Positions 1 through 11,100 of a DNA stretch of 27,500 nt are shown here, piece by piece. How positions within the stretch are numbered: position 1 is the stretch's first letter; every line of letters begins with the position of its first letter. The stretch covers positions 51,497-78,996 of the forward strand of contig JAHBMJ010005868.1 in assembly GCA_018398765.1 (NCBI GenBank), written 5' to 3'. Origin of the DNA: Chromera velia. Taxonomy: Eukaryota > Sar > Chromeraceae. The notes beneath the pieces are model-generated. The model was not told the DNA's origin. It saw only the letters and a program-made list of their open reading frames with translations, and made no database searches. The position numbers and the translations under genes were made by a program.

Positions 1-414
1 CTGCGTGAACTCTGCGGTGTAGTCAGTCGTGTAGTTGTATCGAGGTGTGTCACCTGCATCAAAGATGATGTGCTTGTACCGAGGGTCATTGTCATGGAGT
101 TCCTTCAGGTTGGGCTCCAGCAGCTCAGGAGGAGTTCGGGAAGCCCCAAGAACCCTTCCTGTGGACCCCACGAGGTTGACCATTCTTCTCACGAGTGCAT
201 TCCCAATACCTCTAGAATCCCCAATCACAAGAATGTTGGCACCTGTGAGGTCGTGGTGCAAATTGTTCTTTTCGGGGTTGTAGAAGAAATTATCGGCCGT
301 TCCGATAGCTGCCACCTTGCCTGTGCAGTGTGGCGTGGCACATCTGATGTCTGCATTCCCCACTTGAAGAGCGATGGAGGAAAGAAGGACGGACAGCCAA
401 CACGACCTGGGCAT
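1..414 (-). CDS. Secreted or plastid-routed SDR-like dehydrogenase, 5' part only
   Basis: This is the first 138 codons of a gene that continues past the left edge. The protein starts MPRSCWLSVLLSSIALQVGNA, which reads as a signal peptide (charged start, hydrophobic core at residues 5-16, A at 21). After about 40 residues comes a Rossmann-type start, GANILVIGDSRGIGNALVRR (about residues 68-87), then a second strand, GRVLGASRTPPELL. GDSRGIG resembles the TGxxxGIG dinucleotide-binding turn of short-chain dehydrogenases/reductases, so an NAD(P)-dependent oxidoreductase is likely. The catalytic YxxxK would lie outside the window and was not seen. The signal peptide suggests entry into the secretory system, which in complex-plastid algae may also be the route to the plastid. 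No intron is visible. The start was chosen because it is the ATG that gives the signal peptide. The substrate is unknown. Confidence 0.7.
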   Translation of the reverse strand, partial: MPRSCWLSVLLSSIALQVGNADIRCATPHCTGKVAAIGTADNFFYNPEKNNLHHDLTGANILVIGDSRGIGNALVRRMVNLVGSTGRVLGASRTPPELLEPNLKELHDNDPRYKHIIFDAGDTPRYNYTTDYTAEFTQ

Positions 415-1043
415 CTTGGCGTGTCCCTTCGAGTGACGAAGAATATGGATGTGCATGCTTCGGATCTGCAGCGATTCCTACCTTGTAGATGAGTCTCAAT
501 ACGATGTCAGAAGTGTGTGAGAGGAATAGCAAAGCAAGAAAAGAGTCCTTCCCGTCAATTGATGACTCATTAGAGTTTATGCAGGTCAGGCAAAATTTGT
601 GCACGTGAATGAATTCGCATGCAGGGCGCATGCATGCTACGACGCGGCTCGCGGCCCACTCCGACGCGTCGGGTCGGGCCCGGCCTCGAAGCCGGCATGG
701 CGCGCGGGGCACTTATAGGATCGATATAGAAGTTCGCTTTGCGGGCCCGGATTCCATTAAATTGCGGGGCCACGTGGTATACTAGCTCGGGCTGTTGAAG
801 CGCGGCCGCGCCACCACTGAAAAAAAACACATTGAAAAAAACCTGGCTCACTTCATCGATCAATCGAATCTTTGGACCGGTTCTGACATCCGGCCTGCAT
901 ACCAAGTCTTCAAATTAGACTTCAATTGAAACAGACTTAGACTTTCATTAACTTGCTGAACAGAATCGTGCCTGTTCCTCTGTTTGAACTTGAAGCGTTC
1001 CTCCATCTCTTTTTGGTGACTGATTCGAGAATCAACCAACAAA
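415..1043. promoter_or_regulatory. Divergent intergenic region between SDR-like gene and CCCH-finger frame
   Basis: This 629-bp spacer separates two start codons facing away from each other, so it should hold the promoters of both. Positions about 635-720 form a strongly GC- and CpG-rich block with several short palindromes (for example CGACGCGTCG at 662-671), in contrast to the AT-richer flanks. No TATA box or known motif could be assigned. A similar GC-rich block lies in the other divergent spacer, at about 14340-14445. Confidence 0.35.
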
Positions 1044-1715
1044 ATGATTTGCGGTGACTCTCTTTGTAAGCGTTCCGTGCCTACAGGCCCTAGAACAAAG
1101 TACCCTTCGACTGAAGTGCAGCCTTATGTGAAGAACTCAATGTTGCATTTTCCAGAGGACGCTCAGGAAGCGCCGCTGGAATTGAAGCGCAGCAAATCCT
1201 TTTCCTGTCTCCTCAAAGTGACCGAGTCCGAACTCTCCCACAAGGACCACTTCCCTGACTACATCCACCCCTGCATCCTGCCTGATGACGACAGCGCTGA
1301 TCAGTTCTGTTACGCCTTGAACGAGGGCAGTCGCTAGCACAGGGCTTTCGGTTGTTGTGTCAAGCGCTGTGCGTGGGCCAACGACCCCAAAAAAGGATGC
1401 ACCGGTGGAGACGGTTGTGAATATTGCCACCTCTGTCCCGCCCCTCCAAAGAAGAAGCACCTCAAGCGTGACAGCAGGGCAGAGTTGGCAAAGAACATGA
1501 CCTTCCATCACAACGTCGACCACGTGATCGCCAAGCACTGGGACTTCTTTCGAGTCCAACCTTCGTGTACCTTAGAGCTGCCAGTTGCGAAAGTTCCGAC
1601 AGTGGAGTTGATCTCTCAGATGTCGACTGCCGTCTCTGAGAGCAGTCCTGTCTCCTCTGTTCCTTCGAGATCTCCCGTTCAGACTCCTCGCCTTCCTGCT
1701 CTCAAAAGGGGTTGA
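1044..1715 (+). pseudogene. CCCH-type zinc-finger protein frame interrupted by an in-frame TAG
   Basis: One reading frame runs from an ATG in good context (acaaaATG) to TGA at 1713-1715, 223 codons, broken by TAG at 1335-1337 (codon 98). After the stop the same frame encodes a finger with spacing C-x9-C-x5-C-x3-H (C109, C119, C125, H129) followed by LCP. From memory, GCxxGxxCxxCHLCP-like fingers are common in dinoflagellates and chromerids and are thought to bind RNA; this was not searched. A basic stretch (PKKKHLKRDSR) follows, then a Ser/Pro-rich tail. The first 97 codons look like normal coding sequence. The stop falls in the segment just before the finger, so the finger cannot be made without readthrough, an intron or a base error. 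No intron of the size seen in neighbouring genes (220 nt or more) removes the stop cleanly. It may be a recent pseudogene, an assembly error or a readthrough gene. Confidence 0.55.
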
Positions 1716-2633
1716 TGGGGTTGATGGCGCTGGATGTGTTGGAAGGAAGGACGGGGGGAAGTCTGAGTGGGAAGGGAGGGTGACGGGATGGGGTGGGTCA
1801 GACAGAGAGCGCCTTGTTCGGAGGCGTGACCTCTTTGACTCTCAAAGTGACAAAGAAGAAAGGGAAGAGGGACGGTGGATTTCTTGATTGATCCACGCGC
1901 GCTCTTTTTCTCCAGACTGGGGAAGGGGGGCGGTTTGGGAGAAATTGATGATAGGGCCCCGACCTTCTTCTTTCATTCAGGCTTGATTTCACTGTCTCTT
2001 GGGTGTTTGTGTTCTGATGACTTCTTGCTTCTTTCTGTGCACCCTGCGCCCTTTTACTCGACCGGTTGGCCAGTGGCTCAGCCTGGTGAATGCGTTTGTT
2101 TTCGGGGGCGTGATAATGTCAGGAAGACGACTGTCTGATCTTTCTCTCTTTCTGTATCAGTCTGTATCTCCCTCTTTTGAATTCCCTGCTTCCTGAGCTG
2201 CGTTCGATCGTAAAGTGTAAGGAGATCAATCCAGACATCAATCTGGATTGCTTCATTTCATTGGTCGAAAGAAGCTCGGGAGCAGGTGTAAGAAAAAAAG
2301 TCAATCTGAGTGTGTGGAGAGTCATTGATACGTCGATCGATAGTCCGAATAGAATGGAAGCTTCCAGAGGGGGGATTCAGAGGGAGGAAGCCTGTACTGC
2401 TGATTTCTGAAGAATCATTGTGAAAGGGGGCTGGTGGAGAAATGAATAATCAGCCAGACCGGTGAAGATCTCTTCTCTGCATGTCATTCATTGAGTATCA
2501 GCAGATCAAAGGCACATGATTCTCCAATTTGAAACTTGCATCCAATGCGTTCATCGAGAACACATCCATGTAAATGCCCAATGTCTTCCTTAGTTCAGGG
2601 CGGTGGGGGGGGGTGGAGGGTTGAGTGTCAAAG
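1716..2633. other. Spacer without recognised gene
   Basis: This stretch shows short open frames in all frames but no recognisable protein, RNA gene or repeat. Composition is mixed, with G-runs near 2600-2620. It may include the 3' untranslated part of the upstream finger frame. Confidence 0.4.
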
Positions 2634-2641
2634 GATTGAAT

Positions 2642-3511
2642 CTAGGTATGATCTGTAAAGTTATTTTTATAATGAAGTCTAACCACAGACTTCAAGCGGC
2701 TTTAGACTTTAAAACTTCCTAGGCGACGCACAGTGGTAAAAAAAAAAAAAAAAAAGACCTTTGCAGATTTTTTTTTTTTTCTTTTTTTCTACGAAGGATT
2801 TCCTAGAGCACCTAGAGGAGCACCTTTTAGAAGTACTTTTAAACTAACTTCCTCGCAAACTTATTACTCGACTCAAAGTTTTAAACATCTTTCAACCCTA
2901 GTTTCAACCCTAGTTCTAGTCCTAGTTGTTATTGTACGTTTGTTTCTACTAGTGTCTTCATCATTCCATCATCGACTTTGTTGAACACAGACCAACCGAT
3001 CTTTTTTCCCTTGTTCAACTGTACTATCACCAGACTTTTCTCTCTTCCCTTTGCTGTGCCTGTTACAAAAACTAACCATGTCTTCTTGTTTTCCATTCAC
3101 ATTGACTTGCATCCGCCCTTTCTTTCTCGTAAATTCTGCAATCACTTCAGTATCATCCCTTTAGATATGATTCAAACTCTAGTTGAAGCTAGTCATTTAA
3201 CCTTTATTTTTTTTTACATATACAATAAAATTTAAAATAATAAAAAAAAAAAATAGACGTTTTCAGATTTTTTTTTTTTTTACCACTGTGCATCACCTAG
3301 AAAACTTCTTTGGTTTTAAAATTTTAAGAATAAAAAGTTTAAATACATTGATTTGTTGTTTACAATTGTTTAGCTAACATTTTTCAATGTATATTTAAAA
3401 AAATTTAAAGTCCGTTTCAAAAGTTATATTTCAGACTCAAATTCAGAGTCCACAGACTAAAACCAGACTTTAAACTTTATTTTATTTTAAAACTTTACAG
3501 ATCATACCTAG
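2642..3511. mobile_element. CTAG-ended non-autonomous DNA transposon (outer element, hAT-like)
   Basis: Both ends carry a 21-bp perfect terminal inverted repeat beginning CTAGGTATGATCTGTAAA (2642-2662 and, inverted, 3491-3511). The element is flanked by GATTGAAT (2634-2641) and GATTGAAC (3512-3519), an 8-bp target duplication with one mismatch. An 8-bp duplication plus short terminal repeats is typical of hAT transposons. No transposase can be read, so this is a MITE-like derivative. It contains a second element (2719-3300). Without that insertion and its duplicated target it would be about 280 bp. Inner flanks are rich in AGACTTTAAA-like motifs that could be subterminal transposase sites. 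Confidence 0.8.
2719..3300. mobile_element. CTAG-ended transposon nested in the outer element (hAT-like)
   Basis: The inverted ends read CTAGGCGACGCACAGTGGTA (left) and CTAGGTGATGCACAGTGGTA (right, reversed), continuing into A-tracts. The element is flanked by perfect 8-bp direct repeats AAAACTTC at 2711-2718 and 3301-3308. Just inside each end lies an A-tract, a motif of the form AGACNTTTNCAGA, and a T-tract; these are in direct rather than inverted orientation. The 582-bp interior has no recognisable protein. The intact duplication shows it inserted into the 2642-3511 element and is therefore the younger of the two. Confidence 0.85.
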
Positions 3512-3519
3512 GATTGAAC

Positions 3520-4630
3520 AACTTGCATGATACTTAACAAATGATACATCTTTTTGCTAGAAATACCCGGCCAAGCCCTGCATTCTTGTGTGAAGATCAC
3601 TGAAGAAGCGGCAGTCTGAAGCACATAGAACTGAAAAACTGTCACTTCATGATATTTCATATTAAAATCTTAATTCTCGAAAGCCAATGAAAGGGTGGCT
3701 ACATTGAAGTGGTTCGACTTTCAAGGTAACGACTTGTTATGGTTATTAAGCCATGGCAACACTTCAAACCTACTAGGTTCAAAGTTCAGAGTTGTATCAC
3801 CAAACAGCCGGTCTAAATTTTAATAGTTCTTACTTAAAATTTAATATAATCATAATTAGATTAAGTGGTTTTATTTACCGTTTTATAATAGTTTTGATTC
3901 AACTTGTTGTGCCCTAATTCAGAAAGCGGCGACGGGCCGTGGGGGGAGCGGACCCACAGAACGGACGGCCCGCCGAGCGTGCGTCAGGCGTGCGGCAATC
4001 TTAACGGTGCAAACAACACAGTTGCAGCAACATTGTCAAAGCAACACATCAATAACAGATGACAACAGAAGTGAGACTGATCTCAGTATCAGAAAGAAGC
4101 ATAAAGCATGAACATACAGAGATGGAAAGATGGAAACAGATGTGACGTTAAATCCATGTATGTATCTGAATTCACTTGGAAAGTGATACAGACGTGCATA
4201 CATGCGAAGCAATAATTACTTGACAAGCCATGATACAGAAAGGATCTTACCAGAACGATTCGAAGTGACGATGAAGGACCTAACAGACGAGTACCGAAGT
4301 AGACTCAAGTAAGTTGTGTGTATGTAGAGCCCCGTATAGTTCGCTAGCTTTCCTACTAGCGGATTCATCACAACTTTCAAGCTATATATATAGCTTTCAT
4401 TGCCTTTCAAACATATTTTAAAATTGATATTTACTGTGTAGCTAACGCTGTAAGCTAGGCTATAAGTTTTATATTAGCTTTTATATAACGTCACATATAT
4501 TAGCCTGTACACGTACTTATAGCCTGCCGTGCATGCTATATGCGACGTGAGCTAAAGCGTAAGTCTCTGACTCTTTGCCTGACTTTAAGTATTTGAACGG
4601 GAATTAAACTTAGAATTAAATCTAATTGAT

Positions 4631-4675
<45 letters not shown>

Positions 4676-5643
4676 ATATATATATGATAGTATTTCAATA
4701 TGCATGCATTTACATAATAGGATTAGGACTCGAGTTCATATTGGGGGCTATATAATCCCGGATTAATCTGGCTAGATATCCAGCTAGATGTCCGGAGGAT
4801 TGTCCGAAAGATACATAACTCAAATTAATATAAATTAGATTTGCACACATTAGTACACATAGGCTAGTAATATATAGCCCAAGAATTAAGAATTCAAGAA
4901 GAAATTTACTAAGTTTTTACGTTTAAAACTGGTAAAATTTGATTCATAATTAAATCACATTAAGTGATCCAAAATCATAAAACACAAAAATTTAAGATCA
5001 ACATTGAATTCTAACATAAATTCATAGCTACCCGACTATAATTGAGAATCTTGCCAGTGTCAGAATATTTATGATTGAAATTCAATCTATAGAATTCAAT
5101 CATACATCTGACTCATTGAGTATTCGTCATCATTTGAGTATTGCATAAAGTTGTTTTTTCCGTACACATTCGTACATGGGCCAGAAAATCATGGACACAG
5201 CAATCGACGTTCTGCCTAGCGTTCTGCTTTCCAAGAAACTTTTCCTTTCTTGAGATGCGATTGGCCGGCTCGTCGATCTTTCCACGACACCATCTGATTC
5301 GAACAGATTTGACTCAAGGCCCTCTTATATCTTCACCACCTTTTTCCTTTCCAGACCTGTGAGCCTGTCACATCGACTCTCTTTTAAACAACTTCCGCTG
5401 CAACAAGGACCGACGATGTGAAAGCTGGACCTTGATGCCTTGTCCCTTTTCTACATTTGTCCACCGCCCTTCAAGTGTCTCTCATGCACTCTTTCCCGTT
5501 CACGATTTTGCACCACCTGACTGGAACAACGCCAAAAAACCAAGGGACCCAAAACACCCACCATCCATGCATGAGAAGAGAAACCATTGAAGCAGAGCAT
5601 CTCCTGTCCCTACGCACCCCCTCGCTGATCAGTCAGTCCATGC
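3520..5643. other. AT-rich gene-poor spacer
   Basis: No gene was recognised. The sequence is mostly AT-rich with many TAGCT/CTAG words, including the perfect palindrome AGCTATATATATAGCT at 4380-4395. One GC-rich island at about 3924-3996 contains an 8-bp stem (CGGGCCGT / ACGGCCCG). A dinucleotide repeat lies at 4631-4685. From about 5140 the composition returns to that of the gene-bearing DNA and probably covers the 3' flank of the minus-strand protease gene. Confidence 0.45.
4631..4685. repeat. (TC)n(TA)n microsatellite
   Basis: About 44 nt of TC repeats with one interruption pass directly into about 11 nt of TA repeats, within the AT-rich spacer. Confidence 0.95.
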
Positions 5644-7968
5644 TTATCTGAAGTGAGGCGGCGGGTGGTGGAAGGGGTGATGGCCTCTCGGAATGGGAAA
5701 TGGGGGCATCCGTACAGGGGTCTGCTGATGGGGGGGGAAGGGGTGGAGTCTTGGGTGCTGCGGTTGAGCAGAGGGGTGCGCGTAGGGAGGCATGTGGGGG
5801 CCTGGGCTGTGTGGATGAGGGTGCCTTGAGGCCCCTTGACTGGGGGGAGCGGGTACCCTCGGGCTCGGGTTTGGACTCCCTGGGGCCGGGCTGGCACCCA
5901 CAGGAGAGGAGGGGGCAATCGAGGGAGAGGGGGCGGCCTCACTGCGTCTGCTTCTCTGGGCATATGCCATCTGCATACGTACAGGCTTGTATGTTGCTCT
6001 GCCTGTGGTCGCCTCATACCTGAATGGGTCTTGAAGAGCGCAACTGAGATTGTCCCACAAGGCAGCTAGGTAGTACGTTCGTGGAAGCTGTTGGGGCTGC
6101 TGCTGGCCTGATGAGGCCGCAGTGGTTTCTACACTCCGAGTAGTGACGATCTGAGGGGGTGAGGTGGCAGACGAAGAAGAAGGGTGGGTGGTTGCAGGGG
6201 CATGGGACGAAGAGGGCATTTCCTGGGTGACAAGTTGGAGAGAGTCGGATGAGCTCGCCGCAGTTGCAGAAGCAGTGGTAGTCCCTTCTGGCGAGGAACT
6301 CTGGGGAATTTGTATCCTTGGGGCTCTGTTGGGATCGTTTTGTGCTTTTGGAAGGGGGGAAGTGGGGGGAGATCTGATCATGTCCAAGGAGACAGGTTTC
6401 CCTTCGCCCCCCATTGCGCTGATTCCTGTGTTGAGAGAGGCAGAGGAACCGGAAGGGGATTGGCTGACTGCAGTGCCCGGCTGCGGCTTCAGATTAGCGG
6501 GCACAGACACAGACTCTGCGTTGCTCTTTGACTTTCCCGCTGCTGCTTTTGGCTTGCTGGACCTGGGCGAGGACGGCATCGATAGCTTTTGTGTGGAGGG
6601 AGAGGAGGCGATGAGGTCTTTTGAGCTCTTTGAGGACCGCGTTTTTCGGAATGAGGGGACTGGGGGCTTCCGGGGTGAGTCGTCTGATCTTCTTTTTGAA
6701 GGGGACGAAAGGGCAGACTGGTCTGCTGCTTTGGCTATGGCTGCAACAGAGGAAGAAGACAGGTGGAGCGCAGGTTTTGAGTCTCCGTTCTTTACAGTCG
6801 TGCCCGCTCCTCCTTTTACCCTCCCGCCTTTTGACAGGCTTTCATTCCCTTCTTTCCTCTGCTGCCTTGCCCTGGCGCTCTGGCTTCTTGGACTGACGCA
6901 CGACGACTCCTCAAAGGGCTGATCGTTGGAAGGACGGATGGGGGAAGCAAAATTTCCTCTCAAGCGGAGGGGATGGGGGGGTGTTGGGAGAGAAAGAGTG
7001 ACAGTTTCGAGAAGGCGGTAGAAAAGAAGGTACGCAGTCGCACGACCGTTGGCACTTTCGTTCAACCTGGCGATGTCGAATCCCTTTACATCGGCATCGT
7101 TGAATCTGAACCATTGTCCTTGTGTGTTGCGTGCAATGCGGACACTCGAAGGGGTGGATTCGGCAGAAGAGGGCCTGAACAGGGACCCCCCTCCTGGACT
7201 CTGTGGGGGCAGCTGATACGATTGTGGAGGGACACCGAGGGACTTCCCACTCTCCAGGCGGGAGAGTTTCCCTCCTCCTCCGGCAGCCGTGGGAGCTCCT
7301 CCCACCGACTTGGCAGATGGGGAGGCGTCTCTCTTGTCACACTCCAGGTCGAATACTTTCACGTGCTTTGACTGCCTCCCTATGGTATAGTAGTGACCTT
7401 TGTGAGGCGTGTCTCCCTGATGGATGACCGCCGCGTACAGACCGTACTGCTGTACCGTCACTCTCGGTGCAGCCTCGGACGGTGCGGGGGGCTCTCCTGC
7501 CTGCGCAGTCGGCACAACGTGCTGTGTGATCCTGCCAGAGAGACTCGGTCGGCGGCCTGAGGGGAGCAGAGAGTTCGGTCTTCCTTCTGCTGAGGGGGGG
7601 GCGTTGAAGAAGGACGTCAGTGTCAAGTGAGTGTCGATCTCGACCCTTGTTGGTACCTTCAGCTGGGAGAGGGAGTTGGGATCGAAGTCGAATCTGTTCA
7701 ACACGGCAACCAAGTGAGAAGGGGAGGTCGAGATCACGTACCTCTGAGAGACGCCCTTCTTCTCAGAGCAGCCGTCACATCTGCAAAACACAACCGAAAT
7801 GAAGGCACAGACAAGAGAGAGAGATGTACCAACTAGCGACCGACTGTTTTATACAGAGAGGCGCACCTCAGCACATGCACTGTGTCACACACCCTCACAC
7901 GCTTTCTCTCTCTCTCTCACACACACACACACAAACAACACACACATACACACACGCATACACACACG

Positions 7969-8005
<37 letters not shown>

Positions 8006-8040
8006 ACACACGCATGCACGCACGCACGCACGCGCGCACG

Positions 8041-8134
<94 letters not shown>

Positions 8135-11100
8135 ACGTGAAGCCAATTTGAATGAGAGCAGAGAAGGACGATGCATACAGACTCTCGGTAAAATCACCAA
8201 AAAAAAAGACGATTCCACACGCGCACGGATTTGACAGAACCATCCAATTCTCACTCATGAGACTGCAAGAAAGACGACACACCACCAGACAGACCTGTAG
8301 TCTGCCAGGGATTTGGAGGACAAAAATTCGTTCATCAGAGATGTCACGGAGGTTGACGTCAAGTATGTCTTCGAACCACACCGAGACCGGAAGGTGTCAG
8401 GGGTGCGAGGAGGGAGCACCCCGGATGCCCCAAAGTCTCTCGACGACCCACGAGAGGGGGCTCCAGTGGGACCCGGAGAGCTGGGATGCGATGCAAAACC
8501 CGGATGGACATGTCCGGGGCCCAGTGCATGCGGATGGGGCCCCGGCATTCCATGGAAAGGAGGGACAGGGGGGGGCGCACCTGGGGACTGCACCGGCGAC
8601 GGGGCATAGGACGAGTGGGGCGATGGCCTGTGGACGCTGAGCGGCGGCGGGTACTGCCTGGGTGGTGTTGCATGGCCGAACATGGGGCCCGTGGGTGAGG
8701 GGAGGGGGGACGGAGACGGTGAGGGGGAAGGACTCGGTGGGGCCCCGCCTGCAAGTAGACAGCCATACGGGGAGAGGGGGACACGAGACCGGTCAAATGG
8801 AGTGAACAGCAGGACCGAGCAGGGGGACAGCAAAAGAAAAAGTGACACTCAAACATTTGGATCAACAGAGAGCGCCTTTTCTTTGAAGGCATTCCCGTCC
8901 AGCCGGTCTCTACGTCGACTAATTCCGATGGAGCGACATGGAGGGACGTACAACAAGAGTGTTGTCCTGCGCGTGAAAGGTATTCAAACACTTTTGGGGT
9001 TTTTCCACCATCAATTCATCACCTCATCCTGCACTGACCGAGCAAACCGTACGAGTGCCTTCTGTGAGGACCACCTGATTCCTGGAAGAGGAGAGCGGAA
9101 TTTCCCAAAGACAGGGGGGAGGCTGCCCCAGTCGCCTCTGATACTGACAGATTCAAATCAGAGACCGCCTCCGTGCGAGTTGTCTCATGTCCACACAGCC
9201 GACAACTGTTCACTGAAGAAACAGCACCTCCAAAGGTCGCGAAAGGAATTGCACTCTCCTTCTCGACCCCCCCAAGAGCCTCCAAAAGCCAACGCCCAAA
9301 CTCAGTCACGTCCTGCAGACAAGACAGAGAAAAAACCATCGAACGCCACAAAAAGAGTCCATCTAAATTCTCTTCTGCCATTCAAAAGAAACAGAAACCG
9401 AGGATCGTTGTGTTTGCAAGGGGGGAAAAGACGAAAAAAAGCGTGAAACGCTGTGAGGAGTCAAAGATAGCAATTGAAGTTCAGCGGTAAGACAATCTGT
9501 GGGTGAGGAACTCGATTGCCCATGATTACGCGAGTAACAGCCGGAACGCACGTCCCGATTATTTCTGACAAAAATGTTTTTGTTTTCTCTTTCAGGTCCA
9601 GAGCACATGCTGAGAACGCGGAAGGCGGCCAATCAATCGGTCTTCAATGCACTCATTCATTTCTCTACATGGATCGATGGAGAGACCGACCTGCTGTTGC
9701 CCGCTGAGCCCATCAGGGTACGTCTCTGCGAATCCTGCCGGACTCACACACTTCCTCTCCGAAGCTGAAAGTGCAGCCATAACACAAGCCAAACGACAGA
9801 TCACCTCGGGCTTCTCTGGATCTGCCTCCTTTGTTTTCGGCGCACTTCTAGAAGAGGAAGGTGCGTTACTGTCTGTGTTGCTTTCCGTTGTCATTTGTCT
9901 CTTTGGAACATCACCCTCTTCAGTCACCCCCCCCTCTTGGATTCGCATCTCCATGCACACAACCTCTCGAGACCCAGATGCCGATCTTCCCCGACCCCTC
10001 GAACCCTCAAATCCCCCCCCCTCTGCAGAACTTCTTCTTGAACGCCCCTGACGTCCCCCCCCTTCTTCGTCCCCACTCTGGCTCCCTTCTGAATCTGACA
10101 AAGTCAACGAGCTGGCTGAAAGTCGACGTCTGTTCCCCTCCTCCTCACCCACATGCGTTGCTAAAACAATGGGACGTGGAGAGCTCTGAGGTGCTCCACT
10201 TCCCTCTGCCAAACTTCTTCCCCCTTCTGCGCCCCTCCCATCCTTCTCCGGGTTCTCCATGGCAAATCCAAAATCGCTTTGCGTCCCCCCTTCCTTAAAC
10301 ATCACCGTGCAACTCCCACTTCTAGGACGAGTAGGCACATCCCCCTCATGACCCCCCAACCCAGTCCCCCCTACACCCACACCAGCCTCGGAGGGGGGTG
10401 ACTGTCTCCCCAACCCTACACCCACAGATAGTTGAACTGCCGTTGTTTGACGCTTCCCTCTCAGATGACCGTCCCGCACCCCTCCGGATGATGGAGGTGG
10501 TGACCTTTGCAGCCCTGCAGGCGCCCCACTCTTCAACGGAAGGAAGCGCGGCGATCCTGCCGGATACCCCCCTGCTCCTCCCGCATCTGACCCTTCTAGC
10601 TCTGTGTCAACCCCTCCCACCCCCGTAGGCGACAGAGGAGACGAGTCAGAGGCGGCGTCCGTGGGGATGTCCTCTGTGACCGTCACCTCGTCTGCCCCTT
10701 CCACAGCGGCAACAGCAGCTGCTGCGGCTGCAGTCGCTGAAGGGGCCGCGATGGTGCGAGCGAGAACGTCCGGGATGCGGGGAACCGTGAGGGTCGCCTG
10801 AAATCTGGAGAAGAGCTTTCGCGTGAAGGCGTCGGTCAGGAACAGACCCTGCGAGAGAAGTGGAAAAAGGCAGGGATGCGGGAATGTGGTTGTTCTTTTC
10901 TTTGAGATGCCATGAACACAGACAGACCGACGGACTCCACATTTCTCTCCAAGACAGACAGATGGAGGACGAAAAGAAGGCTCTCTCTTTTTCGCAGACT
11001 CGCTTTCCATACACACACAACAGAAGGAGGCTCCGATGGAGCGAGTGAGGGAAGAGGGGCGAAGATGCGTTGCCGTCTGTATTTTCACGTCTCGCACAGA

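Noticed and set aside
1299-1338. Short intron (GTTCTG...CACAG) removing the TAG in the zinc-finger frame
   Set aside because: It would be about 40 nt, much shorter than any other intron in the window, and would delete part of the conserved lead-in to the finger.
3568-3583. CCGGCCAAGCCCTGCA, matching in reverse at about 24405-24420 with one mismatch
   Set aside because: A 16-mer match with one mismatch is expected by chance several times in a window this size, and the flanks do not match.
5971-6019. Possible 49-nt intron in the protease last exon (AG|GTATGA ... GTATGCAG|AT)
   Set aside because: Signals are good, but the size is far below the other introns and it would switch the C-terminal frame to another Pro-rich one. 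Not supported without cDNA.
6164-6922. 252-codon plus-strand open frame, acidic and Gly-rich
   Set aside because: It is antisense to the low-complexity part of the protease last exon, whose minus-strand frame carries recognisable USP motifs; no family resemblance.
7799-8381. Several open frames of 60-150 codons encoding His/Thr, Arg/Glu or Cys/Val repeats
   Set aside because: They are translations of the CT/CA/GA microsatellite inside a protease intron; every frame of such a repeat stays open.
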